Assembly: GCF_000745965.1 (NCBI RefSeq)
Contig: NZ_JQKI01000001.1
Location: 1-64,000, forward strand
DNA length: 64,000 nt
Source: Edaphobacter aggregans DSM 19364
GTDB taxonomy: Bacteria; Acidobacteriota; Terriglobia; Terriglobales; Acidobacteriaceae
Direction: 5' to 3'
The notes under the pieces: model-generated
Told to the model about the DNA's origin: nothing
Database searches by the model: none
What the model saw: the letters and a program-made list of their open reading frames with translations, nothing else
Position numbers and translations under genes: made by a program
In this document: in pieces, positions 54,431 through 63,646 of the stretch
How positions within the stretch are numbered: position 1 is the first letter of the stretch
Layout: each line of letters starts with the position of its first letter

Positions 54431-56236
54431 CTACTCCCCGCTCACCGCCTGCCCCGCCAGCCACGCCCGCGCCACCACCATCTGCGGCAGGTCCGCATCC
54501 GCCTTCGCCCACGCGCCCAGCAGCCGCGCATAGTCCTCCGTCGCCGCCGAGCTACGCTTCGCCGCCGCATCCGCCTGCGCAATCCCAAACAGCGGATACC
54601 CCGAGTTCGGCCGCTCCTCGAGCGCCGCCTCATACGCCGTCTTCGCCTCGTCATAACGCTTCGCGCGCATCAGAGCATCGCCCCTCGTCTCGCCCACCGG
54701 CCGTATGTACATCGGCGGCTCACGATACCCCAGCTCCCGCTCCGCATCCGCCGCCTTCGTAAACAGCGCGTCCGACTCCACCCCGCGCCCCTCCGCCAGC
54801 AGCACGCTCGCCTCCAGCTCCATCGAAGCCACGTCCAGAAAGTTATACAGCGGCATCGCCATCGCGTCCTTCGACATCGACATCGCCGCCATCCCCGGCA
54901 TATCCTCCGGCGGAACCGCAGGCTTGTCCTTCACCCGAGCCGCAAGCGCATCGCTCGCCTTCCGCGCCGCAGCGACGTCGCCCATCTCGAGAGCCAGCAT
55001 CCCGCCCGTGTACTCCACCATCGACTCCCGCAGCCCCTCCAGGTTCTTCAGCTCACCGGGGAGCGTCTTCGTCTCCAGCGCACCGTGAGCCGCTCTCCAC
55101 GCCCCCGCCCGCAGCATCACTGGCAGCCTCACATCGATCCGCGTCAGCCCATCCCGCGGAACTCCCCGATACAGTGTCGGCCCCACCTCCGCCCGCGCCC
55201 GCGTCAGCTTCGCCGAGATCGCCGTCGCCTCCGTCAGCCTCCCCGCCTCCATCAAATCCGCAATCAGATACATCAGGTTGTGCACATAGTTCCAGTCGTT
55301 CGCCACCGTCACGTTCTGCGCCTGCATGTACGCCTCATCCACATGCATCGAGTTCTCAAACGAAACCCGCGCCGCCTCATAATCCCCCGTCCTGTAGAAG
55401 ATGTGCCCCGGCATATGCACCATATGCCCCGACGCCGGCGTCAGCTCCCCCAGCTTCCGCGCGCTCTCCAGCGCCAGTTCCGGATGATTCCCCGGCTCCA
55501 CCGCATGAATCCAGTAGTGGTTCGCCGCCGTGTCGTCCTGATGCTCCTTCAAGATCTCCACCAGCATCGCCTGCCCCTGCGCCGTGCCCTGCTTCGGCTC
55601 GCCCTTCGCATCGAAGCCGTTCATCATCGACTCCGCCAGATAGATCCGCGCCTGCACATCCTCCGGCTGCATCTTCACCAGCCTGCGCAGAACCTTCGTC
55701 TCCTTGGAATCCTTGTACGCCTCCGTCTTCCCGGCCCCCGCCGTGTTCGGACCATGCTTCGACCGCTCCGCCTTCTCCTTGTTATCCGCCACCGCCGCCT
55801 CTATATAGAGACGCTCCGCCTTCGATGCCCTCTTATCCTTCGCCAGCTCCTGCGCCCGCGTCAGCGCCGTCTGCGCCCACACCACACCCTGCCCGCGAAA
55901 GCTCCCCGCCTGATACAGTCCCCAGTAGCACATCGCGCACTGCGGATCGGCCCTTACCGCCTGCTCAAACGCCCGCGCCGCTTCATAGTCCCAGAAGTCG
56001 TGCAGCAGATTCAGCCCCTGCGTAAACCACTCCTTTGCCTGATCGTTCGCAGCCGTAATCTCCATCCGGCTGTTCCCGATCCCCGTCATCTTCACCGGAG
56101 CCGGTAGCGTCGCCGGATCCGACACCCCCGTCTCCGTCCCATGACAATTCTGCCCCTGCTGCGCAACCAGCGCTCCACTCAACAACGCACCGCCAAGCGC
56201 GGCAACCGCCCACGCTCCTTTACATCGACGTCCCAT
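54431..56236 (-). CDS. Secreted tetratricopeptide-repeat protein
   Basis: 601 aa with a signal peptide (to about residue 25, ALVAQQ). TPR-like helices are spread along the chain: WDYEAARAFEQAVRADPQCA, GDYEAARVSFENSMHVDEAY and KRYDEAKTAYEAALEERPNS. A Cys-containing FEQAVRADPQCAMCYWGLYQ block and ASGHMVHMPGHIFYRTGDYE are conserved in this acidobacterial/proteobacterial family, annotated only as TPR protein. Function unknown. Confidence 0.85.
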   Translation of the reverse strand: MGRRCKGAWAVAALGGALLSGALVAQQGQNCHGTETGVSDPATLPAPVKMTGIGNSRMEITAANDQAKEWFTQGLNLLHDFWDYEAARAFEQAVRADPQCAMCYWGLYQAGSFRGQGVVWAQTALTRAQELAKDKRASKAERLYIEAAVADNKEKAERSKHGPNTAGAGKTEAYKDSKETKVLRRLVKMQPEDVQARIYLAESMMNGFDAKGEPKQGTAQGQAMLVEILKEHQDDTAANHYWIHAVEPGNHPELALESARKLGELTPASGHMVHMPGHIFYRTGDYEAARVSFENSMHVDEAYMQAQNVTVANDWNYVHNLMYLIADLMEAGRLTEATAISAKLTRARAEVGPTLYRGVPRDGLTRIDVRLPVMLRAGAWRAAHGALETKTLPGELKNLEGLRESMVEYTGGMLALEMGDVAAARKASDALAARVKDKPAVPPEDMPGMAAMSMSKDAMAMPLYNFLDVASMELEASVLLAEGRGVESDALFTKAADAERELGYREPPMYIRPVGETRGDALMRAKRYDEAKTAYEAALEERPNSGYPLFGIAQADAAAKRSSAATEDYARLLGAWAKADADLPQMVVARAWLAGQAVSGE

Positions 56237-56347
56237 AAACTCCCTCGTACTTGGCGCAGACTGCCGTTACCCAGCATAAAACCTCCATGCCTGGTCCGAC
56301 TGGCTTTGTTGCTTCTCAAAGCAGGCCTTTCCGCATACACTCCCCCC

Positions 56348-58588
56348 ATGGTTCCGAGCGGCTGCCGTCTCCAGTCCAGGAATCCTAGCCGCCACCCAGG
56401 ACTCACCGTGGCTGCGCTCGCCTGCGCCGTCTCCCTCATCGCCACCGCAGCAGCTCAGCAGAATCAGCCCCGGCTCGAGGTCCACACCACCGGAGGCCAG
56501 ACGACCTTCCGCATCGGCGAAAGAATCCCGCTCGAACTCAGCTTCACCGGCCCCGACGGCGGCAATTTCCAGGTGAGCACCTCCACCTACGACCGCAGCG
56601 GCAGGATGATCTCCGAGGACTTCGACGTAAAGCCCGCCACCGGCTGGGCCGACCCCCTCGCCACTTACTTCGTCTTCGGCAAGACTTCCATGGGAGGAGC
56701 CAGCGCCGGTCCTCGCACACTCTCCTCCACCCCATTCCTTCTTCCCCTCAACCTCAATGAATGGGTGCGCTTCGATCAGCCCGGCGACTACACCGTCACC
56801 GTCTCCAGCCATCGCGTGGGCCCCGGCTTCGCACCGTTTGCCAACAACTCGCCGCTCACCCTTCAGTCGAAACCCATCCGCCTCCACATCATCGCGGCCA
56901 CTCCCGACTGGCAGGACAAACAGTTCGCTGCCATCGTCGCGCAACTCACCCCACCTTTTACTCCCGGCATGCAATCTCCCGAGCCAGTCAAAGCCCTCGC
57001 CGATCTCCGCTTCCTCGGAACCCGCGCCGCCATCGACTACATGGCAAAGAACCTTCGCGACGATCGACCCGAGCTAGTCGGCCAGTGCGCTTTCGGACTC
57101 ATCGGAGTCCCCGAAGCCCTGCGCCCCGCCGCGCTCGCCGCCCTCAACCGCGAGCTCGACGATCCCGACTTCCCCGTCTCGTATCTGTACTTCAGCACCG
57201 CAGTCGCACTCCAGCGCAGCGGCCACGGCACTCGCGAATCCATGCTGGAAGAGGGCAAGCGCGCGGACGCCGCCGCATGGCAGGCCGTTTTCGAATCTCT
57301 TCCCCGAAAAAACAACAAGGCCCAGGCCGCCACCGCGCAGAGCCTCACCATCGCTCGCGGCACCGAACGCACCTCGCAGCAGAAGGCCCAGCTCGTCGCC
57401 GTACTCGCCTCACGCCTGCTCGATCTCCCGCCAGCTGGCCAGACCCAGCAACTCTTCTACAACTGGGACGCCATCAACTCGCCGTCCATCCTCCCAGCCC
57501 TTCGCACTATGGCCACCAAACCCGTCCCGGCTTCGGGAAACGACGTCTACTCCCAGCGCGAACTCAAATCGGCGGCCCTTTACCGCTGGTATCAGCTCGA
57601 TCCCACCGGAGCTCGCCGCCAGATCCTTGAAGAGATCGGCACCGCCAACCCCTCCCTCGGAGCCTCCGACATCTGGTTCCTTTCCGACAAAAACCTGCCC
57701 CAGTTTGAAGGCCTCTGGACACAGGGGGTGGTCAACAACATGTCGCAATCAGCCGGCTCTCTGCTCGTCCGCTTCGGAACAGGGGCCACCGCTTCAACCA
57801 TCGCTTCCTTTGCCGCTAAACAGATAAACCAGTGGCCGCAGTGGGCCTGCGTACCACCGCCTTTCGCGCTCGCCTACCTGGTCAAGTTTGCGCCCGACAT
57901 GGCAAGGCCTCTCCTGGAACAGGCCAACGCGGCACGCGCTGCCAACTATACGCCATGCAATCTCGGCCTCTTTAGAGACATTGCGAGTTACGCCCACGGT
58001 CCCGTCCTCACCGCGGCGGCCATCGCTGCCCTCAACGGTCAAAAACTGGACGTCGCCCGCGACGCCGTCAACTATCTCTCCGCCTACGGCGACCGCTCCG
58101 CAGAAGAGCCCCTCTGGGATCGCTATCGAAGATGGAACCGGAAATGGTCCGGACGCGTGACCGAACTCGAGCAGATGCAGGCCGCCCCCCCCACTCACTG
58201 GTCGGAGATCAGCTTCGGCCAAAGCCTCGCCCAGGCACTCTCCTCCAGCCAGGGATTCCTCTCCGACTCCTCCACCATGCAGCGCATCCGCCAGCTCTGC
58301 CTTGTCAAGCAGGTCTGCAACGCGATCGCGACCGGCAACTCCGAGCCACCCTACCGCGTCACACTCATGCGCATGCACGGTCACGATGACTTTGCCATCG
58401 CGCAATACCATGTCCACACTGCCGACCTTCTCGAAGCAAAGATCCAGCAATTCCCCCGCGGGACCACCTTCCTGCTTATGTCCGACGGCCCCGAATTCAG
58501 TAAGACCAGCGATCAAAAGGCGTTCGAGCAGGAGACCACGGCCATCTTCGAGCGCCACGGCATGAAGCTCGAACCATCGCCGCGCTGA
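56348..58588 (+). CDS. Large secreted hypothetical protein
   Basis: 746 aa. Signal peptide within residues 1-37 (ATAAAQQ). The first ~170 residues look like an Ig-like or bandage domain (TFRIGERIPLELSFTGPDGG), the middle carries alpha-helical repeat-like units (LRPAALAALNRELDDPDFPV) reminiscent of HEAT repeats, and the end is not assigned. The ATG at 56348 is set by the signal peptide. Divergent from the TPR protein. No family named with confidence. Confidence 0.7.
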   Translation: MVPSGCRLQSRNPSRHPGLTVAALACAVSLIATAAAQQNQPRLEVHTTGGQTTFRIGERIPLELSFTGPDGGNFQVSTSTYDRSGRMISEDFDVKPATGWADPLATYFVFGKTSMGGASAGPRTLSSTPFLLPLNLNEWVRFDQPGDYTVTVSSHRVGPGFAPFANNSPLTLQSKPIRLHIIAATPDWQDKQFAAIVAQLTPPFTPGMQSPEPVKALADLRFLGTRAAIDYMAKNLRDDRPELVGQCAFGLIGVPEALRPAALAALNRELDDPDFPVSYLYFSTAVALQRSGHGTRESMLEEGKRADAAAWQAVFESLPRKNNKAQAATAQSLTIARGTERTSQQKAQLVAVLASRLLDLPPAGQTQQLFYNWDAINSPSILPALRTMATKPVPASGNDVYSQRELKSAALYRWYQLDPTGARRQILEEIGTANPSLGASDIWFLSDKNLPQFEGLWTQGVVNNMSQSAGSLLVRFGTGATASTIASFAAKQINQWPQWACVPPPFALAYLVKFAPDMARPLLEQANAARAANYTPCNLGLFRDIASYAHGPVLTAAAIAALNGQKLDVARDAVNYLSAYGDRSAEEPLWDRYRRWNRKWSGRVTELEQMQAAPPTHWSEISFGQSLAQALSSSQGFLSDSSTMQRIRQLCLVKQVCNAIATGNSEPPYRVTLMRMHGHDDFAIAQYHVHTADLLEAKIQQFPRGTTFLLMSDGPEFSKTSDQKAFEQETTAIFERHGMKLEPSPR

Positions 58589-58591
58589 CGC

Positions 58592-59059
58592 TCACCCCAA
58601 CGCCGCGAGCATCTCCGCCACCGTCACACCCATCACCGGATGCACCCACTCCCCCGCCACCTCGCTCAGCGGCTCCAGCACAAACCTCCGCTCCTGCATC
58701 TCCGGATGCGGCAGTGTCAGCTCCGCCGTACTCATCACGCGATCCCCATACAGCAGCAGGTCCAGGTCGATCACGCGCGGCCCCTTCGCCACAACTCTCT
58801 CACGCCCCATCCCCCGCTCGATCCCGAGCAGCGCCCGCATCAGCTCCACCGGCTCGAGCCCGGTCTCCAGCACCGCCGCCGCATTCAGAAACCTCGGCTG
58901 ATCCACATACCCCACCGGCTCCGTGTCGTAAAACCGCGACACCGCTTTCACCTCGCCCAGCTCCCCCAGCCGCCGCAACGCTTCGCGCAGGTTCGCCTCC
59001 CGGTCCCCAAACTCCGAGACAAGGTTCGACCCCAGCGCAATCGCCGCACGTCCCTTCAT
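58592..59059 (-). CDS. folK: 2-amino-4-hydroxy-6-hydroxymethyldihydropteridine pyrophosphokinase
   Basis: 155 aa. Activates the pterin before FolP acts. The N-terminal IALGSNL, the loop RFYDTEPVGYVDQPRFLNA and the conserved GPRVIDLDLLLYGD (ATP/Mg site) are all present. Single-domain HPPK of normal length, ending 3 bases from the convergent hypothetical gene. Located far from folP in this window. Confidence 0.96.
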   Translation of the reverse strand: MKGRAAIALGSNLVSEFGDREANLREALRRLGELGEVKAVSRFYDTEPVGYVDQPRFLNAAAVLETGLEPVELMRALLGIERGMGRERVVAKGPRVIDLDLLLYGDRVMSTAELTLPHPEMQERRFVLEPLSEVAGEWVHPVMGVTVAEMLAALG

Positions 59060-59082
59060 CGCTGCATGTCCATCGGGAATGT

Positions 59083-59140
59083 GTCATCCTGAGCGGAGTT
59101 TGGCGCGCCTTGCGCGCTAAACGCAGTCGAAGGCTCTGCG
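59083..59140. repeat. GTCATCCTGAGCGGAG-type repeat box
   Basis: GTCATCCTGAGCGGAGTT, then a GGCGCGC-CTT-GCGCGCT palindrome and GCAGTCGAAGG, in the folK-lpxC spacer. Related to the boxes at 16708, 27174 and 38566. Confidence 0.6.
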
Positions 59141-59197
59141 GTTTCACCCTTCAATCGCCACCTCGATTGTCTATCGTACCCACAGCCCCCGACGAGC

Positions 59198-60118
59198 CTA
59201 AACCGCCACCGCCCGCAGCCGAGCCCCCACCATCTCCGGCTCCCGTTCCTTCGCCTCATCGAACCCATGCGCCAGCACCCACGCACTCCGATCCCGCAGC
59301 AGCCGCTGCACCAGAGCCGTATGCATTGCATGTCCAGCTCTCTCAGCAACAACACGCCCCTCAATACGCCGCCCCGCCAGCGCCAGGTCCCCAATCAGAT
59401 CCAGAATCTTGTGCCGTACAAACTCATCGCCGAAGCGCAGCGGCCCGTTCTCCACGCCCTTGCGCGAGAGAATGATCGCGCTCTCGTCCGACACCCCGCG
59501 GATCAGCCCCATATTCCTGAGCATCGCCTCGTCTTCCTTGAACCCGAACGTCCGCGCCGGCGCAATCAGCCTCGCATAGTCCCCCACCGCCAGGTCCACC
59601 CGCAGCGTCTCGTACCCAATCGGGCGCGGAAAGTCGATCGTGTAATCGATCGCATATCCTCTCCCCGGATACACCCCGATAAACTTGTCGCCCTCGCGAA
59701 CCTCCACCGGCTTCAGAATGCGCATATACTCGCGTCGCCGCCGCTGCCGCTTCAGCCCCGTCTCCTCAAACGCCCGCACATACGGCAACGAGCTTCCATC
59801 CAGAATCGGAACCTCAAGATTGTTGATCTCCACGATGACGTTGTCCACCCCGTACCCGATCATCGCGCTCAGCAGATGCTCCGTCGTCGAGATCAGCACC
59901 GACCCCCGCATCAGGCTCGTCGCATAGCTCACCTTCGCGACGTTCCGCCCCGTAGCTGGTATCTCGAAGTCATCCAGGTCCGTCCGGCGAAACACGATCC
60001 CCGACCCCGCAGGCGCAGGAACCAGCCGCATCGCCACCGGAGCCCCACTGTGCAACCCCACCCCGCTGAACTCGATCGCCGACCGAATTGTCCGTTCAAA
60101 GTGAGCTTCTGCTGCCAC
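59198..60118 (-). CDS. lpxC: UDP-3-O-acyl-N-acetylglucosamine deacetylase
   Basis: 306 aa. Commits UDP-GlcNAc to lipid A synthesis, supporting a Gram-negative outer membrane. Family blocks: RTIRSAIEFSGVGLHSG (start), STTEHLLSAMIGYGVDNV (zinc His), RTFGFKEDEAMLRNMGLIRG and DEFVRHKILDLIGDLALAG (zinc His and Asp). The start codon is GTG at 60118 with GGAG about ten bases upstream. Divergent from the M20 peptidase gene. Confidence 0.97.
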   Translation of the reverse strand: MAAEAHFERTIRSAIEFSGVGLHSGAPVAMRLVPAPAGSGIVFRRTDLDDFEIPATGRNVAKVSYATSLMRGSVLISTTEHLLSAMIGYGVDNVIVEINNLEVPILDGSSLPYVRAFEETGLKRQRRRREYMRILKPVEVREGDKFIGVYPGRGYAIDYTIDFPRPIGYETLRVDLAVGDYARLIAPARTFGFKEDEAMLRNMGLIRGVSDESAIILSRKGVENGPLRFGDEFVRHKILDLIGDLALAGRRIEGRVVAERAGHAMHTALVQRLLRDRSAWVLAHGFDEAKEREPEMVGARLRAVAV

Positions 60119-60230
60119 GAACCCCGTTCTCCACTAAAATCCAGCTATCGCATCGCTGTCAAAGGTGCCCATTAACTGGCAAATGCCAACTAATCGACAC
60201 TAAGATTACAGGCAGGTCAAGCCAAAACTA

Positions 60231-60248
60231 TGTGGTAAAAAAACCACA
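60231..60248. repeat. Short hairpin in the lpxC-M20 divergent spacer
   Basis: TGTGGT and ACCACA arms around a six-A loop. AT-rich spacer (60119-60308) between divergent genes; candidate regulatory site. Confidence 0.35.
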
Positions 60249-60308
60249 CTTTCGTCACCTCTTCCGCCCATAACATCAATCAAATCAGGCACCATCAACA
60301 ACATAACC

Positions 60309-61445
60309 ATGATCCCAGCCGACCTCCTCGCCCGTACCCAGCAGAGACTACCTTGGTTCCTCCAACATCTCCGCCAGCTCGTCGAGATCGAAAGCCCAAG
60401 TGAAGACCCCGCCGCTGTTAACCGCGCTCAGGGGCTCGCCGCGAAGTGGGCAGCCGAGTTAGGCGCCCGCATCAAACGCCACAAACAAAAAAACTTCGGC
60501 GACGTCTACGAACTCCGCTTCGGCCCGCAACGCTCAAAGCAAAAACCCCTCCTCCTCCTCTCCCACCTCGACACCGTCTGGCCCCTCGGCACCCTCAAAT
60601 CCATGCCCTGGCGCGAGCAGGATGGCAAGATCCACGGCCCCGGAACCCTCGACATGAAGGCCGGCGTCGTCATGGCTCTCACCGCCATCTCCGTCCTGCG
60701 CGACCTCAACCTCCTCCGCCCCGTCACCCTCCTCATCAACTCCGAAGAAGAGATCGGCTCGCCCATCTCGCGCCCCATCACCGAGCGCCTCGCCCTCGAT
60801 TCGCAAGTCGTCCTCGTCCTCGAACCCGCCCAGGGCCTCGCCCTCAAGACCGCCCGCAAGGGCGTCGGCAACTTCAACGTCCACGTCACCGGCATCGCCT
60901 CCCACTCCGGCGTCGACTTCGAGCGCGGCCACTCCGCCGTCCTCGAGCTAGCCCGCCAGATCGAGCGCATCGCCGCCTTCACCGATTTGCGCCGCGGCCT
61001 GACGGTCAACCCTGGCGTCATCTCCGGCGGAACCCGCTCCAACGTCATCGCCGCCGAAGCCCACGCCGAGATCGACGTCCGCATCGCCCGAGCCTCCGAC
61101 GAAAAACGCATCGATCGCCTCTTCGCCAGCCTCAAACCCATCAACAAAGCCTGCGCCCTCACCATCACCGGAGGCCTCAACCGCCCTCCTATGGAGCGCA
61201 AAGCCGGCACCATCGCCCTCTTCAAGCAGGCCCGCAAACTAGCCGCTCAACTCGGCTTCGATCTCGACGAAGCCGCCACCGGAGGAGGCTCCGACGGCAA
61301 CTTCACCGCCGCCCTCGGCATCCCCACCCTCGACGGAATGGGAGCCATCGGCGCCGGAGCCCACGCCGCCCACGAGCACATCGTCACCGAACACATCGCC
61401 CCCCGAACCGCCCTCCTCGCTGCCATGCTCGCCACCGCCCCTTAG
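60309..61445 (+). CDS. M20-family metallopeptidase (carboxypeptidase G2-like)
   Basis: 378 aa di-zinc hydrolase. Metal ligands: His and Asp in LLLSHLDTVWPLGTL and GPGTLDMKAGVV, the catalytic Glu pair in INSEEEIGSP, and a terminal His in GAGAHAAHEHI. The dimerisation domain sits in the middle. No signal peptide is visible, so it is probably cytoplasmic. Substrate undetermined. Confidence 0.94.
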   Translation: MIPADLLARTQQRLPWFLQHLRQLVEIESPSEDPAAVNRAQGLAAKWAAELGARIKRHKQKNFGDVYELRFGPQRSKQKPLLLLSHLDTVWPLGTLKSMPWREQDGKIHGPGTLDMKAGVVMALTAISVLRDLNLLRPVTLLINSEEEIGSPISRPITERLALDSQVVLVLEPAQGLALKTARKGVGNFNVHVTGIASHSGVDFERGHSAVLELARQIERIAAFTDLRRGLTVNPGVISGGTRSNVIAAEAHAEIDVRIARASDEKRIDRLFASLKPINKACALTITGGLNRPPMERKAGTIALFKQARKLAAQLGFDLDEAATGGGSDGNFTAALGIPTLDGMGAIGAGAHAAHEHIVTEHIAPRTALLAAMLATAP

Positions 61446-62419
61446 CCTTCTCTACCCACACCTTGCCCTCCCCAAAAAATCACCGAGCTCGCTAGATGGA
61501 ATTCGCCTGCCCGGCCGGAAATATTTCTCCGCTCCAGGTGTTTATCTCGCAGGCATTGATATGAGGACGTCGGTACTCCACCGGAATCTGGTCAGTACGT
61601 TGATACGGTCCACGCAAAGCCTGGAGATCTGGAGCAACTACGTTGAGCTTACACAGTGAATTTCATGCAAAGTGCGGCAGCCTTCCTATCAACCTGTCGA
61701 TCATATTTCCGGCCTGCACAGTAGATGGAGTCGGGCGTCGGCAACTTCATTCTCACTTTCAGATAAGGCGCGACCTCAGCGGGTACACCATAAGAAAGTC
61801 TGAGGGCAGCCGGACTCCGGATGGAAGTTTCGGAGTTGCATATCAGGTGCCGTACAAAAATGTGAATGAGAAGCTGCTCCATCTAAGCCATCTGCTGAGC
61901 ATCGGCAGCCCTCGAGATACGTACAGGCAGGGAGTGCTGCAGGAGGAAGACCTCACGCTGTTCAACGGCGCTCAATCTCAGGCTCGGCAGGATGTGGACA
62001 CGCTCAACCATCACGACAATAAGCTGGACTTTGTGTCATGTAGCTCCTGTGGAGCCGCTCTTGCCTGTGACGCTATTGAGGTCGAAGAGGAAAGCGCTGA
62101 ATCGGGAGGCGGACAAGAAGCAGTCCTGCGGGTATTTCGCCTCTGCGGACTGACAAACGATCAGGATCGCGCCTCTCTGAATAGAGTAGGCGAATTCATT
62201 TACAGTTTTTTCTGTCATTTTCAGGGCGGTTCGCAATACCTCGAGGAGGCGTGTATGCGTAGTGCTTCGAGCCTCGAACTGCTGTGCGCTGACTGCTACG
62301 CCTCGCGCGAAACTCCGGCCCTTCAAGAGACATGCTGAAGAGCGAAGGGAGCATCACGTAGGCGAATGCGGGGTGTGGCAACGATTCGCGACAAACTGGG
62401 CCACATCAACCATAACCAT
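61446..62419. other. Eroded, unassigned region
   Basis: Nearly 1 kb of lower GC bias. A plus-strand open frame of 231 codons (61643-62338) has many Cys and unbiased third positions; I do not accept it as a gene. On the minus strand a fragment reads VEYRRPHINACEINTWSGEI (about 61525-61585) then stops. Neither matches a family I know. Probably debris of one or more lost genes next to the rearranged cupin. Confidence 0.4.
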
Positions 62420-62921
62420 ATGGTTCTAAAGACAGCACCGAAGGCATACAAGCGTTCAACCTCGCTCGAAAACTCGACCTGGTACAAGGGAATACTGGTC
62501 ACCCAGCTAGCCGGAGAGGCCGATACCGGAGGGGCCTTTGATTTCTTCGTTTCGAAGATGAGAAAGGGTACCGAACCCCCTCTGCACGTCCACGCACGGG
62601 ACGATGAGTTCTTCCGTATGCGGCTTGCCTTTAGGGAGAAACACGGATTCACCGGCTGCAACTTCGAACACCTGACCGTTCCTGATTCAATCTGACGAGG
62701 TCCACATCATAACCGTCATCACTCCGGGTGGCTTTTTTAACGCTGTGAATAAAATGAACGAACCCGCTCAAAAGATGGAGATCCCTTCCGACGATGTTCT
62801 TACCTACGCGAGCATGGACCTCACAAAAACCATGGAGATCTTTGAGAAGTATGGTGTTCGCATCCTCTCTCCAGAAGAGGTAGCAGAACCGATGCCAGAG
62901 TTTCCACTCGCCAAGCACTAA
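62420..62921 (+). pseudogene. Cupin-domain protein gene with an internal 64-bp inversion
   Basis: The N-terminus reads STWYKGILVTQLAGEADTGG, then cupin motif 1 LHVHARDDEFF (HxHx4E). The frame then fails. The next 64 bases (62615-62678) read on the minus strand as QVFEVAAGESVFLPKGKPHT, a perfect cupin motif 2 (Gx5PxGx2H). After 62679 the plus strand resumes FLIQSDEVHIITVITPGGFF and ends EVAEPMPEFPLAKH at 62919-62921. Re-inverting the segment joins PHT directly to FLIQ. About 10-12 residues are missing at the left junction. The gene is dead as it stands. Confidence 0.85.
62615..62678 (-). other. Inverted segment inside the cupin pseudogene
   Basis: Boundaries are set by protein continuity: the right junction is exact (ACG joined to TTC), and the left junction shows a small deletion. 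No long inverted repeats flank it, so the mechanism is unclear. Confidence 0.75.
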
Positions 62922-63068
62922 CTGCACTCCCTCGCTGGTTCTTTATTTCGTGCTGGAAATCTCGTAAAACTGACAATGAGGAGCTGCCGGGTGCCCCATG
63001 CATGACGCGGCCTCATTGCGGCACGTGTGGGAACATTCGCGCGAAGCGCGAACCACTAAAATCCCCTC

Positions 63069-63452
63069 ATGCCCCTCCCGCCCGATTGCATGACCGGCAC
63101 CTTCCACTCCCACGGCTCCGTCGCCCTCACCATCACCGTCGCGGGCCTCCTCTTCGCCATCTACGCCCTCACCCGAGCCTTCCAGTTCCTCCGCGAAGAG
63201 TCCCACGCCCGCCGCACCCAAACCACCCCACCCGACCGCCACACCGCCAAGGCCTGGCTCCTCGGACTCTGGGTCCTCCTCCCACCCACCTGGCTCCTCT
63301 GCGAGCACATCTTCCTCTACCGCGCCTTCGGCAAACCCGCCTGCTTCGACTTCTTCACCCACGCCCAGCACATCGTCATCACCGGCTGGCTCGCCACCCT
63401 CGCCGTCCTCACCTTCCTCTACTTCGGCAAAGAGATCCTCGGCAAAGACTAA
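63069..63452 (+). CDS. Hypothetical small membrane protein
   Basis: 127 aa with three hydrophobic segments (about 18-36, 64-85, 97-118). A basic linker rich in Arg and Thr (residues 43-62) separates the first two. Another ATG at 63090 (residue 8) is an alternative start; no strong ribosome site is seen for either. GC-rich third positions match true genes nearby. No family recognised. Confidence 0.6.
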   Translation: MPLPPDCMTGTFHSHGSVALTITVAGLLFAIYALTRAFQFLREESHARRTQTTPPDRHTAKAWLLGLWVLLPPTWLLCEHIFLYRAFGKPACFDFFTHAQHIVITGWLATLAVLTFLYFGKEILGKD

Positions 63453-63646
63453 CCCTCACCACTGCACCATCATCCAGATTTGACTCTTCCACAAGTCCTC
63501 CCTACTCTTGAGAAACTTTCGCCAGCGTTTTCATTCGATAAGTGCGGATGAGAACCTCAGGCTCCGCGGGCACTCGTCTCTCAAGTTGTTTCTGAATGCA
63601 TTTTGTTCCGTCTCGTCTACCCCAGACCACGATCGGAGAATCATTC

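Noticed and set aside
61643..62338. 231-codon open frame with many Cys
   Set aside because: Codon third positions lack the strong G/C bias of real genes here, no ribosome site is seen, and no family is recognised; treated as debris.
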